From a virus, in IMG/VR virus record IMGVR_UViG_3300030450_001373, positions 1 to 34,996 of that record: a DNA stretch of 34,996 nt, one strand, 5' to 3'. The position numbers and the translations under genes are program-made. The stretch's first letter is position 1. Every line of letters begins with the position of its first letter. The notes beneath the pieces were generated by a model. The model was not told the origin of the DNA and made no database searches. It worked only from the letters and a program-made list of their open reading frames with translations. This document shows, one piece after another, positions 28,580 to 34,996 of the stretch.

Positions 28580-28745
28580 TGATAGTAAGAAAAAATTACC
28601 AGAAAAAGTATTAGATCTAATTGATCAGAGAAAGAAAAAAGAAAAAGCAATAGATAAATTAAAAGAAAATATTATTGATCTGGATATTCAATTAAATTAT
28701 TTGATCTATAAGTTGAGTGATGATGAGTTACAGAAAAAGAATTGA
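28566..28745 (+). CDS. 59-residue coiled-coil protein
   Basis: ATG 28566 (M-G-F-Y-N-D-S-K-K-K-L-P-E-K-V-L-D-L). Residues 10-50 form a Lys/Glu/Leu coiled coil. Overlaps the previous gene by 14 bases and the next by 26. Just under the usual 60-residue cut-off, so it would often be missed. Function unknown. Confidence 0.62.
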   Translation: MGFYNDSKKKLPEKVLDLIDQRKKKEKAIDKLKENIIDLDIQLNYLIYKLSDDELQKKN

Positions 28746-29163
28746 GGAGATTCTTTCTGATGGGAATTGGCATTGCGTTCTAGGTATTATTGCTGAAACA
28801 GGTCTTTCTGCTAGGAATCGTATTAGTGAGATGAATCAAGATTATCAAGAAGAGATGGGATATCCAGTAGGATCTAAAGAGATAGATCATTTAAAATATC
28901 TAGGAGTTAAATGTACATTAGAGAAATGCACACATAAAGCTAAATTATTTATGTATATCCTTAATAGACCATATTACAAAGGATCATTAGTTCAATTAAA
29001 AAATCCTCATAATTTAGATGAAGATGCTTTAAAAATAGAAGAAGATATTGATGATGCAGGATCTGAAGAAATGAATAAAGAATGGGAAGATTTCAACAGA
29101 GAAGAAAAGAAAGCCAGAATTAAAAAGATGTTATCGGAGGCAATAGAAAATGCCGAAAAGTAA
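28720..29163 (+). CDS. Winged-helix-like protein of the accessory operon
   Basis: 147 residues from ATG 28720 (or 28723). R-K-R-I-E-E-I-L-S-D-G-N-W-H-C-V-L-G-I then A-R-N-R-I-S-E-M-N is a winged-helix start, similar in form to phage HTH domains that begin I-L-x-D-G-x-W-H. V-K-C-T-L-E-K-C follows. The C-terminus is acidic. It may regulate cassette genes; the target is unknown. Confidence 0.72.
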   Translation: MMSYRKRIEEILSDGNWHCVLGIIAETGLSARNRISEMNQDYQEEMGYPVGSKEIDHLKYLGVKCTLEKCTHKAKLFMYILNRPYYKGSLVQLKNPHNLDEDALKIEEDIDDAGSEEMNKEWEDFNREEKKARIKKMLSEAIENAEK

Positions 29164-29350
29164 AAATAAATATACATGGCGGTATGTATTTATTTATAAA
29201 AAAGATGATATGAAAGATACTTTTTATTTTGATATTTTTACCAACAAAGGTAAAGAAATGGCAAGAAAACTAGCTATGGAGTATATGCAAGATGTTGATG
29301 GTTGGCTATTCTTTAAATTTATTAAAAGGAAAAAACAAAATGGCTTATAA
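29150..29350 (+). CDS. Small basic unknown protein
   Basis: 66 residues: M-P-K-S-K-N-K-Y-T-W-R-Y-V-F-I-Y-K-K-D-D, with F-Y-F-D-I-F-T-N-K-G-K-E and A-R-K-L-A-M-E-Y-M. Strand-strand-helix pattern. The start lies inside the preceding gene's end and the 3' end overlaps the next gene by 11 bases. No family recognised. Confidence 0.66.
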   Translation: MPKSKNKYTWRYVFIYKKDDMKDTFYFDIFTNKGKEMARKLAMEYMQDVDGWLFFKFIKRKKQNGL

Positions 29351-29606
29351 ATATAAAATGGCTAAACCAAGTAATGTACTTGCAACAACTAGAAAAACTG
29401 TTGAATATAAATTTGGTAATGTTCCTAAACACTTTTTTAATAAAAGAGTTGATAGGTACACAAGAGCAGGACATTTAGGTAAAGACATCATTTGTCCTTT
29501 ATGTTGTAAAGATTTTACAGTTTATCATTTTAGGTGGTCTGCTATAGTCTGTGATTATTGTAATAAAATTATAAGTAAGTACGAATTTTTTGTTAAAGGC
29601 GAATAA
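29340..29606 (+). CDS. Zinc-ribbon protein
   Basis: 88 residues from ATG 29340; an upstream in-frame start at 29292 would run inside the previous gene. D-I-I-C-P-L-C-C-K-D-F-T-V then A-I-V-C-D-Y-C-N-K-I form a C-x2-C / C-x2-C ribbon at about 57-76. The N-terminus is basic (M-A-Y-K-Y-K-M-A-K-P). Likely nucleic acid binding. Stop overlaps the next ATG. Confidence 0.72.
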   Translation: MAYKYKMAKPSNVLATTRKTVEYKFGNVPKHFFNKRVDRYTRAGHLGKDIICPLCCKDFTVYHFRWSAIVCDYCNKIISKYEFFVKGE

Positions 29607-29674
29607 TGTGTGATGATTGTGGAGAAGAATTTAATGAAGAATTGCATAAGTGCATTCATGTAACAGGAGAATAG
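29606..29674 (+). CDS. 22-residue zinc-finger-like micropeptide
   Basis: ATG 29606 shares a base with the previous stop and reads M-C-D-D-C-G-E-E-F-N-E-E-L-H-K-C-I-H, with C-x2-C, then H-x-C-x-H; every metal ligand fits within 17 residues. The next gene starts one base after its stop, and the ribosome site for that gene (ACAGGAG) lies inside it. It may be an expressed peptide or mainly a coupler; no homologues are known to me. Confidence 0.5.
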   Translation: MCDDCGEEFNEELHKCIHVTGE

Positions 29675-29675
29675 A

Positions 29676-29942
29676 ATGACAGAAATTAATAGCCATTTAG
29701 ATCTATATAAAGCAGTAGAAAAAAGAAAGAAAGAAAGAAAAGAGCCAGAAAAAAAGTTATATGAAATAGATTTTACTTTATCTATTGAAGTTCCAAGCAA
29801 TGTTGGATCAGAAAAGATCAAAGAAATAGCCGATTTATTGTTAGAAATAGGAGAAGATGATAGATCAGATAATAAGTTTATTAAATATCTGGGATTAAAA
29901 AGAAAACAAGTTACAGCTTTTAAATATTACGAAAAAGACTAA
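29676..29942 (+). CDS. Unknown charged protein, last gene of accessory cassette 3
   Basis: 88 residues: a helical, Lys/Glu-rich N-terminus (Y-K-A-V-E-K-R-K-K-E-R-K) then L-Y-E-I-D-F-T-L-S-I-E-V-P-S-N-V-G and E-I-A-D-L-L-L-E-I-G. Ribosome site AGGAG. A terminator region follows at 29984. No family recognised. Confidence 0.68.
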   Translation: MTEINSHLDLYKAVEKRKKERKEPEKKLYEIDFTLSIEVPSNVGSEKIKEIADLLLEIGEDDRSDNKFIKYLGLKRKQVTAFKYYEKD

Positions 29943-29983
29943 ACTTAATCTATACATAAAAACCCCCTTTTTTTTGTATGGAA

Positions 29984-30020
29984 AAAAGACAAGCCCTCTT
30001 AATTGGGGGCATTGTCTTTT
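29984..30020 (+). terminator. Terminator between cassette 3 and the terminase operon
   Basis: AAAAGACAAGCCC (29984-29996) pairs with GGGC-A-TTGTCTTTT (30007-30020), 13 pairs with one bulged A. CCCCC-T8 at 29963 nearby allows an alternative fold with the G-run at 30005-30009. The end is a T4. Confidence 0.75.
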
Positions 30021-30028
30021 AGTATGTA

Positions 30029-30034
30029 TATAAT
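30029..30034 (+). promoter_or_regulatory. -10 box TATAAT, leaderless start of the terminase operon
   Basis: A consensus TATAAT ends 7 nt before ATG 30042, and no ribosome site exists between the terminator and the ATG. The geometry matches the other leaderless starts at 4863, 19859 and 21109. Confidence 0.62.
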
Positions 30035-30041
30035 TAAATCT

Positions 30042-30542
30042 ATGAGTGAAGAAGTATCAAAAGAAGATCAGTTAAAAAAAGAAGAAGAAAAAGAAATATA
30101 TGATCAGAGATTAAAAAAACCTTATAAATTTAATGAAAAAACCAGAAAAAGACTTTTGGATTCCATTCGGTTAGGTGCTTTTATTGAACACGCTTGTTAT
30201 TATGCAGGGATCAATTCATCTACCTTTAGAAGATGGAGAGATCAAGCAGATAAAGGAATAGAGCCATTCGCTAGTTTTTGGAATGAAATTACTGTTGCTG
30301 AAAGTGAGGCAATTATAAGGAGAGTTGCAAGAATAGAACAAGCAGGAGTTGATGGGAATTGGCAAGCAGATGCTTGGTTTTTAGAAAGAAAACACCCAGA
30401 TAAATTCGGAAGAAGAGATCGTGTTGAATTATCTGGAGATCCTAATGCACCAATAGAAATTGATTTAGCTTGGGCAGATGGAAATATAATTAATAGAGAA
30501 GAAACAGTAGATGCTGAAATTGTTAAAGGAGAAGAAGAATAA
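30042..30542 (+). CDS. terS: Terminase small subunit
   Basis: 166 residues from ATG 30042; the frame extends to 30003 without a ribosome site. The HTH region L-L-D-S-I-R-L-G-A-F-I-E-H-A-C-Y-Y-A-G-I then T-F-R-R-W-R-D-Q-A and A-E-A-x-I-I-R-R-V-A-R-I (here A-I-I-R-R-V-A-R-I) and W-F-L-E-R-K-H-P-D-K-F-G-R-R-D are typical of small terminase subunits, which recognise packaging sites. It precedes the large subunit, as expected. The C-terminus is acidic. Confidence 0.85.
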   Translation: MSEEVSKEDQLKKEEEKEIYDQRLKKPYKFNEKTRKRLLDSIRLGAFIEHACYYAGINSSTFRRWRDQADKGIEPFASFWNEITVAESEAIIRRVARIEQAGVDGNWQADAWFLERKHPDKFGRRDRVELSGDPNAPIEIDLAWADGNIINREETVDAEIVKGEEE

Positions 30543-30619
30543 TGGAAGATGAGGCAAATGGCTATGATAATGAAAATGCTTGGTTTTATTTGGAAGAAGA
30601 AAAAAAATGAGTATAGATA
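30542..30619 (+). CDS. 25-residue acidic peptide frame
   Basis: ATG 30542 shares a base with the small-terminase stop: M-E-D-E-A-N-G-Y-D-N-E-N-A-W-F-Y-L-E-E-E. Overlaps the next gene's start. It is poor in any motif and may be only a coupling stretch. Included because of the exact stop-start fusion. Confidence 0.35.
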
Positions 30620-30858
30620 GATTAAAGAAGTTAAAGTCTGCATTAACAACAGTAAAGCCTTATTTAAGTAAAGAAGATTTTATTCATCTGGAAAAGAAAA
30701 TAATAATGGATTACAAGAAAGCAATGATTAAAACAGCAAATATAAATAGCAATCAAGATATACATGATCTATTTGGAAAAGAATTAGCTGGATTAAAAGT
30801 TGGAGTATTCTATGATGAAACCAATTATAAGGGAGATGAAAAAGGAGAACATGTATAA
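30607..30858 (+). CDS. Unknown helical protein between terminase genes
   Basis: 83 residues from ATG 30607 (M-S-I-D-R-L-K-K-L-K-S-A-L-T-T-V-K-P). Helix-rich: L-S-K-E-D-F-I-H-L-E-K-K-I-I-M-D-Y-K-K-A. The end overlaps the zinc peptide gene. No family recognised; position suggests a packaging accessory role. Confidence 0.66.
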   Translation: MSIDRLKKLKSALTTVKPYLSKEDFIHLEKKIIMDYKKAMIKTANINSNQDIHDLFGKELAGLKVGVFYDETNYKGDEKGEHV

Positions 30859-30970
30859 AAAAGAATGCGAAGTTTATAGATGCGATACTGTTTTAGATCT
30901 TAAATATAAAACAAAAGATCCTGTAATGTGTGGCTTTCATATCGCAAATAAGCGAAATGCACGATATTAA
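30851..30970 (+). CDS. 39-residue Cys/His miniprotein
   Basis: ATG 30851 follows an excellent AAAAAGGAG site. It reads M-Y-K-K-E-C-E-V-Y-R-C-D-T then V-M-C-G-F-H-I-A-N-K-R: C-x4-C and C-x2-H form a possible zinc site. The terminase large-subunit ATG lies 12 nt after its stop with its own GGAAA site. The family is unknown. Confidence 0.65.
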   Translation: MYKKECEVYRCDTVLDLKYKTKDPVMCGFHIANKRNARY

Positions 30971-30982
30971 AAAAGGAAAATA

Positions 30983-32251
30983 ATGGAAACATCTATCGGT
31001 GTTAATCAAGACATTAAGAAATATAAAGTTACCTTACCAGATCTTCATGATGGACAAATGGAAGTTGCTAAGTCTAATGCGAGATTCAAAGTTCTTTCTG
31101 CTGGAAGAAGATGGGGAAAGACTAGATTGGGTGTTTGGTTATGTTTAGAACAAGCATGGAAAGGCAAGAGATCTTGGTGGGTTGCACCTACTTATGCAAT
31201 GGCTTTAGAGGGTTGGAAAGATCTAAGGAATATCGGAATTGAATATGGAACAGTAATAAAAGAATCAGAAAAAACAATAATTACTCCTCTTGGTGGAATG
31301 GTGTCAATTAGATCTGCTGATAATCCAGATAGATTAAGAGGTGCAGGGCTTGATTTTGTTGTTCTTGATGAATGTGCCTTTATGAAAGAGAATACATGGG
31401 CAGAAGTAATAAGGCCTACTCTCACAGAAAGACAGGGAGGAGCTTTATTTATATCTACTCCAAAGGGATTTAATTGGTTTGAAAAGATCTTTCATGATGC
31501 TGAAAACAGAGAAGATTGGGAAAGGTGGCAATTACCAACTGATACAAATCCATTTGTGCCTAAATCAGAATTAGAAATAGCAAGAAAAGAGATCGGATCT
31601 TATTTATATAGTCAAGAATACTTAGCAGAGTTTGTTGAATTAACAGGAGGAATGTTTCAGAATAATTGGTTTAAACGATTTAATATTAAAGAATCAACAG
31701 AGCTAGATGATCGTGGCTATTATGAGGTTAATAAATATATAAACTTTGATAATGAGAGGATTAATGAAAGTTCTATTAGAAAAATTGCAACAGTTGATCT
31801 CGCTACTTCAACAAAAGAGCAAGCAGACTATACTGTGGTTACAATCTCTGGAGTTACGCCAAAAGGTAATATCGCTATATATGAGGTATTTCGGAAAAGG
31901 CTAGAGGCACCAGATATAATTCCTGTCTTAAAAAGATATCTTAATGAATATGAATTGGATTACATTGGTATTGAGAGAGCAGGATTTCAATTAGCTTTAA
32001 TTCAAATAGCAAGAAGAGAGGGATTACCTGTTAAGGAATTAAAAGCTGATAGAGATAAGATCAGTAGAGCTATGCCTTTATCTGCAAGAATGGAACAAGG
32101 GCAAGTTTATTTTCAAGAAAATGCTTTGTGGTTTGATGATCTACAAAGAGAGATGTTGCAATTCCCAGAGGGAGAACATGATGATCAAGTTGATAGCTTG
32201 GCTTATGCAATATTAGAATCTCAAAAAGGAAGAAAGTGGAGAGCTTACTAA
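30983..32251 (+). CDS. terL: Terminase large subunit (ATPase and nuclease)
   Basis: 422 residues. Walker A S-A-G-R-R-W-G-K-T-R (39-48), Walker B F-V-V-L-D-E (125-130, Glu130 catalytic), and the C motif I-S-T-P-K-G (158-162). The nuclease half has V-D-L-A (Asp272), G-I-E-R-A-G (Glu331) and H-D-D-Q-V-D-S-L-A-Y (Asp400/401/404). It powers DNA packaging into the prohead. Length and motif order match terminase_6-type enzymes. Start ATG 30983 with GGAAA upstream. Confidence 0.96.
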   Translation: METSIGVNQDIKKYKVTLPDLHDGQMEVAKSNARFKVLSAGRRWGKTRLGVWLCLEQAWKGKRSWWVAPTYAMALEGWKDLRNIGIEYGTVIKESEKTIITPLGGMVSIRSADNPDRLRGAGLDFVVLDECAFMKENTWAEVIRPTLTERQGGALFISTPKGFNWFEKIFHDAENREDWERWQLPTDTNPFVPKSELEIARKEIGSYLYSQEYLAEFVELTGGMFQNNWFKRFNIKESTELDDRGYYEVNKYINFDNERINESSIRKIATVDLATSTKEQADYTVVTISGVTPKGNIAIYEVFRKRLEAPDIIPVLKRYLNEYELDYIGIERAGFQLALIQIARREGLPVKELKADRDKISRAMPLSARMEQGQVYFQENALWFDDLQREMLQFPEGEHDDQVDSLAYAILESQKGRKWRAY

Positions 32252-32308
32252 ATCTTAAAATAAAAGATTAACATACTACCAGAAATTCAATTAATTAGCT
32301 ATTATCCT

Positions 32309-32317
32309 TATATAACA
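32309..32317 (+). promoter_or_regulatory. Candidate promoter TATATAACA, copy 2
   Basis: Same nine bases as at 16038-16046, in the 84-nt spacer after the large terminase gene, followed by AAAAAGGAAAG and the TTG start of the portal gene. A weak TTCAAT lies upstream. It would let the portal-capsid run be transcribed separately. Confidence 0.35.
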
Positions 32318-32335
32318 ATTTAAAAAGGAAAGATC

Positions 32336-33943
32336 TTGGCTGAAAGAAGAAGTTTTAGAGAAATTATTGAGGGTAGAGTAAGATTTACAGATCGTACAAA
32401 TGAAAAAAGATCAACAGGATATAATTTCTTTAGAGATGATGTTAATGAAAATATTTCATTCATACAGGGGTATAACACAACAGCAGGTAATTGGAACATA
32501 GATGGTCTTGGAGATGGTCAATCCAATTCAGCAGTTGTTGCCTGTTTAGGAGTTTTAGGAGTTTCGTTTAGTGAGGCTACATTACAGGTATGTGTAAAAG
32601 ATACTGATGGAGAAAAAGAATTAGTACCTAACCACCCATTCAGTTATTTAATGAGAAGGCCTAATCCTTATATGTCTGGAGATGTAATTCAAAATTATAT
32701 TATTAATGCTATGCATGTATCTGGAGATGCTTATTTATTAAAACAGTTCAATGAAGTAGGTCAATTAGTTTCGCTTTATCCTCTAATGCCAGATCAGATA
32801 ACACCTAAAGGATCTTCAGAAGAATTGATAACTCATTATATTTATGAAACACAAGAAGATAAATTTAGATTAGAGATCAATGATATTGTGCATTTTAGAT
32901 TGGGATTAGATCCAACAAATCATAAACAGGGATTCAGCCCACTGAAGTCTGTATTAAGAGAAATATATGGAGATGAGAGTGCAGGTCAAATGGCTACTGC
33001 TTTATTATCTAATATGGGAGTTCCTAGTGTAATGATCACACCGAAAGATGAATATGGCCCATCTAAAGAAGAGGCAGAACAAATAGCAAAAACATACCAA
33101 CAGAAAGTAAGTGGAAAGAATAAAGGAAAGCCATTGGTATTATCTGGGCAAATGAATGTTGAGAAATTATCTTTTAGCCCAAAGGATTTAGATATAGGAT
33201 TATTAAGACAAGTACCAGAGGAAAGGATCTCTGCTGTTCTAGGTGTTCCTGCTATTCTTGCTGGTCTTGGAGCAGGATTAAAGAATGCAACTTATTCAAA
33301 TGCAAAAGAGTTGAGAGAATTTTTTACTGAAAATAAATTAATTCCATTATGGAGAATGGTTGGAGAAGAATTAACTCAACAGGTCTTATTAAAAGATTAT
33401 GAAGAAGATAATGATAGTTATTATGCTGAATATGATTTTTCAGAAGTAAGAGCTTTACAATCTGATCAGAATGAATTGTTTGAAAGATTGAATACAGGAG
33501 TTGCTGGGGGTTGGATCACAGTAGCAGAGGCTAGAGAAAAAGTAGGATTACCTGTAAATGATAGCCAAGAAGTTTATCTATTAAGCCAATCAGTAGTTCC
33601 AACACCTGCTGATTTAGTTGTTCCAGAGGTATCAGAAACAAGAGATCCAGAAGTAGAAGATACTCCAGAAGTAATAATTGAAGATGATGTTCAGTATTCA
33701 AGTAAAGTAATAAGAAAAATAGAGGATCAGTTCTGCGTTATAGCTGAAGAGTCTGGGAGAAACATGGGCTGTTATGCAACAAGAGAATTAGCTGAAAGAA
33801 GATTAAGGCAAATGGAGAGCTATTCTGATGATCCTAAAAAATCTAAAAAAAAAAATAAAAGAATAGAACATACTTATTCTTTTACAGAAGATGGATCAAG
33901 AGTTCATAACTCATGGCTAGAGAAAGAAGAAGAAGAAGAATGA
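32336..33943 (+). CDS. Portal protein, HK97 type, with C-terminal motif extension
   Basis: 535 residues starting TTG 32336, with AAAAAGGAAAG 3-8 nt before it and no better start. The portal domain spans about 40-440: N-S-A-V-V-A-C-L-G-V, N-H-P-F-S-Y-L-M-R-R-P-N-P, S-G-D-A-Y-L-L, V-H-F-R-L-G-L-D-P and E-R-I-S-A-V-L-G-V-P-A-I-L-A-G. Beyond it (about 470-505) is F-C-V-I-A-E-E-S-G-R-N-M-G-C-Y-A-T, then R-R-L-R-Q-M, a short module found at ends of several phage virion and protease proteins. The end is K-rich then Glu-rich. ATGA overlap leads into MuF. Confidence 0.93.
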   Translation: MAERRSFREIIEGRVRFTDRTNEKRSTGYNFFRDDVNENISFIQGYNTTAGNWNIDGLGDGQSNSAVVACLGVLGVSFSEATLQVCVKDTDGEKELVPNHPFSYLMRRPNPYMSGDVIQNYIINAMHVSGDAYLLKQFNEVGQLVSLYPLMPDQITPKGSSEELITHYIYETQEDKFRLEINDIVHFRLGLDPTNHKQGFSPLKSVLREIYGDESAGQMATALLSNMGVPSVMITPKDEYGPSKEEAEQIAKTYQQKVSGKNKGKPLVLSGQMNVEKLSFSPKDLDIGLLRQVPEERISAVLGVPAILAGLGAGLKNATYSNAKELREFFTENKLIPLWRMVGEELTQQVLLKDYEEDNDSYYAEYDFSEVRALQSDQNELFERLNTGVAGGWITVAEAREKVGLPVNDSQEVYLLSQSVVPTPADLVVPEVSETRDPEVEDTPEVIIEDDVQYSSKVIRKIEDQFCVIAEESGRNMGCYATRELAERRLRQMESYSDDPKKSKKKNKRIEHTYSFTEDGSRVHNSWLEKEEEEE

Positions 33944-34944
33944 AATCATCTAGTGCAGAAGAGTTGATCAGTAGAAGAAACCAATTAAGAGAATTGGAAT
34001 GGGAGAAAAGGATCAATCGTTTTGAATCTAAACAAGCAAGAGATGATATATGGAATGCCTTTAATGATCTTCTGGGTAATTGGGATTACACATTAGCTAG
34101 GTTATATAATTATTTATTAACAAAACAAGTTAGATCAATAAATAAGATCATGAATGAAAATCCTCCAACAATATCTGGGATCTTAGCTATAACCAATTCA
34201 ACAATAGATAGAGAATCCAGAGTTGATTGGAGAAAAGAAGTTGAGCCATTTTATATGAGTATGATGGAAGATTTTGCTTATCTTCAAGTTGAAATATTAT
34301 TACCAGATGAATTAAAGGAGAATTATGTTTATTCACAAGAAGAACAAAATCAAATAGAAAGAAATAGAAGAAGAAAGCCAAGAAATGAGATCATAGAGAG
34401 TGGATTCCACCCACGAAGAAAAAGAGGTCAAGCTCTACCGATTAATACAAATAAATACAATAGATCTGCTAATGCTTATATGAAAGGAAGATTAGATCAA
34501 GTTTTACCAGATATGAGTAAAACAATGAAAAATAATTTAAACAGGGCTTTAAGGAAATCAATAGATGAGGCTAATGCTTTAGGTTTAACAGGAAGAAAAT
34601 TAGATAAATATTTAAGTGATGGGATCTCTAAAAGTTTAGGAAAGAAGAATCTGGGGAGAGCTATGAATATAGCTAGAACAGAGGGAACAGCTTTAGCTAA
34701 TTGGGGAATGAATGAAAGTGCAAAACAAACAGGATTGATATTAGAAAAAGAATGGATCACTCGTAGAGATGGAATAGTAAGGGAGGCTCATATCTATATG
34801 GATGGAGTTAGAGTAAACCAAAATGATGATTTCAATGTAAGAGGTTATTTAATGAATTATCCCGCAGATAGTAGCAAAGGAGCGCCTGCTGGACTAATAT
34901 GTAATTGTAGATGCGCAATGGTAATGCATGAAAAGAGGATATGA
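33940..34944 (+). CDS. Head morphogenesis protein, MuF / SPP1 gp7 family (complete copy)
   Basis: 334 residues from ATG 33940, which overlaps the portal stop as ATGA; an in-frame ATG at 33913 lies inside the portal gene. The N-terminal part (residues 1-170) is helical with I-N-R-F-E-S-K-Q-A-R-D-D-I-W; the conserved MuF region with A-R-T-E-G, E-K-E-W-I-T-R-R-D-G, R-E-A-H and the final I-C-N-C-R-C lies in the last 150 residues. Minor capsid protein associated with the portal; some MuF proteins carry C-terminal toxin domains but none is seen here. The 3' part differs from the left-end copy by about 8 %. Confidence 0.92.
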   Translation: MKSSSAEELISRRNQLRELEWEKRINRFESKQARDDIWNAFNDLLGNWDYTLARLYNYLLTKQVRSINKIMNENPPTISGILAITNSTIDRESRVDWRKEVEPFYMSMMEDFAYLQVEILLPDELKENYVYSQEEQNQIERNRRRKPRNEIIESGFHPRRKRGQALPINTNKYNRSANAYMKGRLDQVLPDMSKTMKNNLNRALRKSIDEANALGLTGRKLDKYLSDGISKSLGKKNLGRAMNIARTEGTALANWGMNESAKQTGLILEKEWITRRDGIVREAHIYMDGVRVNQNDDFNVRGYLMNYPADSSKGAPAGLICNCRCAMVMHEKRI

Positions 34945-34996
34945 AATTGAATAGAGATTACAAAGAAGTAAAATTTTTAACAACTGATGAATCAGA
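34481..34996. repeat. Right copy of the imperfect terminal direct repeat
   Basis: Corresponds to 1-516 with about 42 substitutions and no indels; the final 80 bases are identical to 437-516. The pattern shows that the genome is circular or circularly permuted, and that the two ends of the window came from close variants. Confidence 0.95.
34941..34996 (+). CDS. Prohead protease, 5' fragment (continues at the left end)
   Basis: ATG 34941 with the first 18 codons of the protease, identical to 461-516. The gene is cut by the end of the window and is complete at 461-1249, so this is the closure of the loop and not a second gene. Confidence 0.9.
   Translation, partial: MKLNRDYKEVKFLTTDES

Noticed and set aside
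32254-32272. AATCTT / AAGATT inverted repeat after the large terminase gene
   Set aside because: Six A/T-dominated pairs and no T-run; expected by chance in an AT-rich spacer.
1-34996. tRNA genes, integrase, repressor, lysogeny module or DNA polymerase
   Set aside because: I searched the reading frames and spacers and saw no cloverleaf-like segment, recombinase motif or polymerase motif. The AlpA-like HTH protein at 23962 alone does not indicate lysogeny.

Overview
The window is essentially one complete genome of a small, AT-rich tailed phage of siphovirus type, running as a closed loop. Every gene I can support lies on the + strand. The first 516 bases recur as the last 516 bases with about 42 substitutions and no indels (about 92 % identity by hand count), so the unique length is about 34.48 kb and the ends come from two close variants of the same locus. 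I see no integrase, repressor, DNA polymerase, tRNA or host gene, so a virulent phage known from environmental DNA is the simplest reading. The host is inferred, not shown. Features that point to a Gram-positive, probably low-GC marine actinobacterium are an r1t-type holin, actinophage-style minor tail proteins, a C-E-S-T-G lytic transglycosylase, a Thr-rich linker secreted protein, and several TANNNT -10 boxes placed 6-7 nt before an ATG (leaderless starts). Confidence in the host is low to moderate.

Layout. 1-7251: MuF (partial), prohead protease, HK97-fold capsid, connector and neck proteins, two tail-tube paralogues and the two-frame tail assembly chaperone. A self-contained accessory cassette (3997-4838, own promoter and terminator) interrupts the connector genes. 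7251-11746: tape measure, baseplate-type minor tail protein and small tail-tip proteins. 11758-15084: six tandem paralogous fibre-like genes. 15113-19171: lysis and membrane region with a DUF5675 protein, an r1t-like holin, three more small membrane proteins and a 688-residue secreted, hyper-acidic protein. 19256-19751: second accessory cassette. 19859-23581: metallophosphatase, lytic transglycosylase, ParB-like protein, GT-A-like glycosyltransferase and a PD-(D/E)XK-like nuclease. 23617-26044: a structured RNA or hairpin, an HTH protein, a Rad52-like annealing protein and a winged-helix replication protein. 26108-30020: third accessory cassette of many tiny, overlapping, mostly unknown genes. 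30029-34996: small and large terminase, portal, MuF, and the start of the protease again.

How it works together. Late genes form one long run from terminase through the origin of the window to the fibres and lysis. Three copies of a near-identical 36-nt promoter (AATTCCTWTAC-N-TWATTTAAATCACAGG-TTTAWAAT pattern) each head an accessory cassette, suggesting one dispersed, co-regulated gene set. A second promoter class, extended -10 boxes, drives core operons. GATC is strongly over-represented through most of the genome (roughly one per 65-75 bp in sampled regions) but nearly absent in the fibre array (3 sites in 3.3 kb), which marks that array as recently acquired. Many Cys-rich miniproteins of 13-44 residues, easily missed by gene callers, are fitted between overlapping genes.
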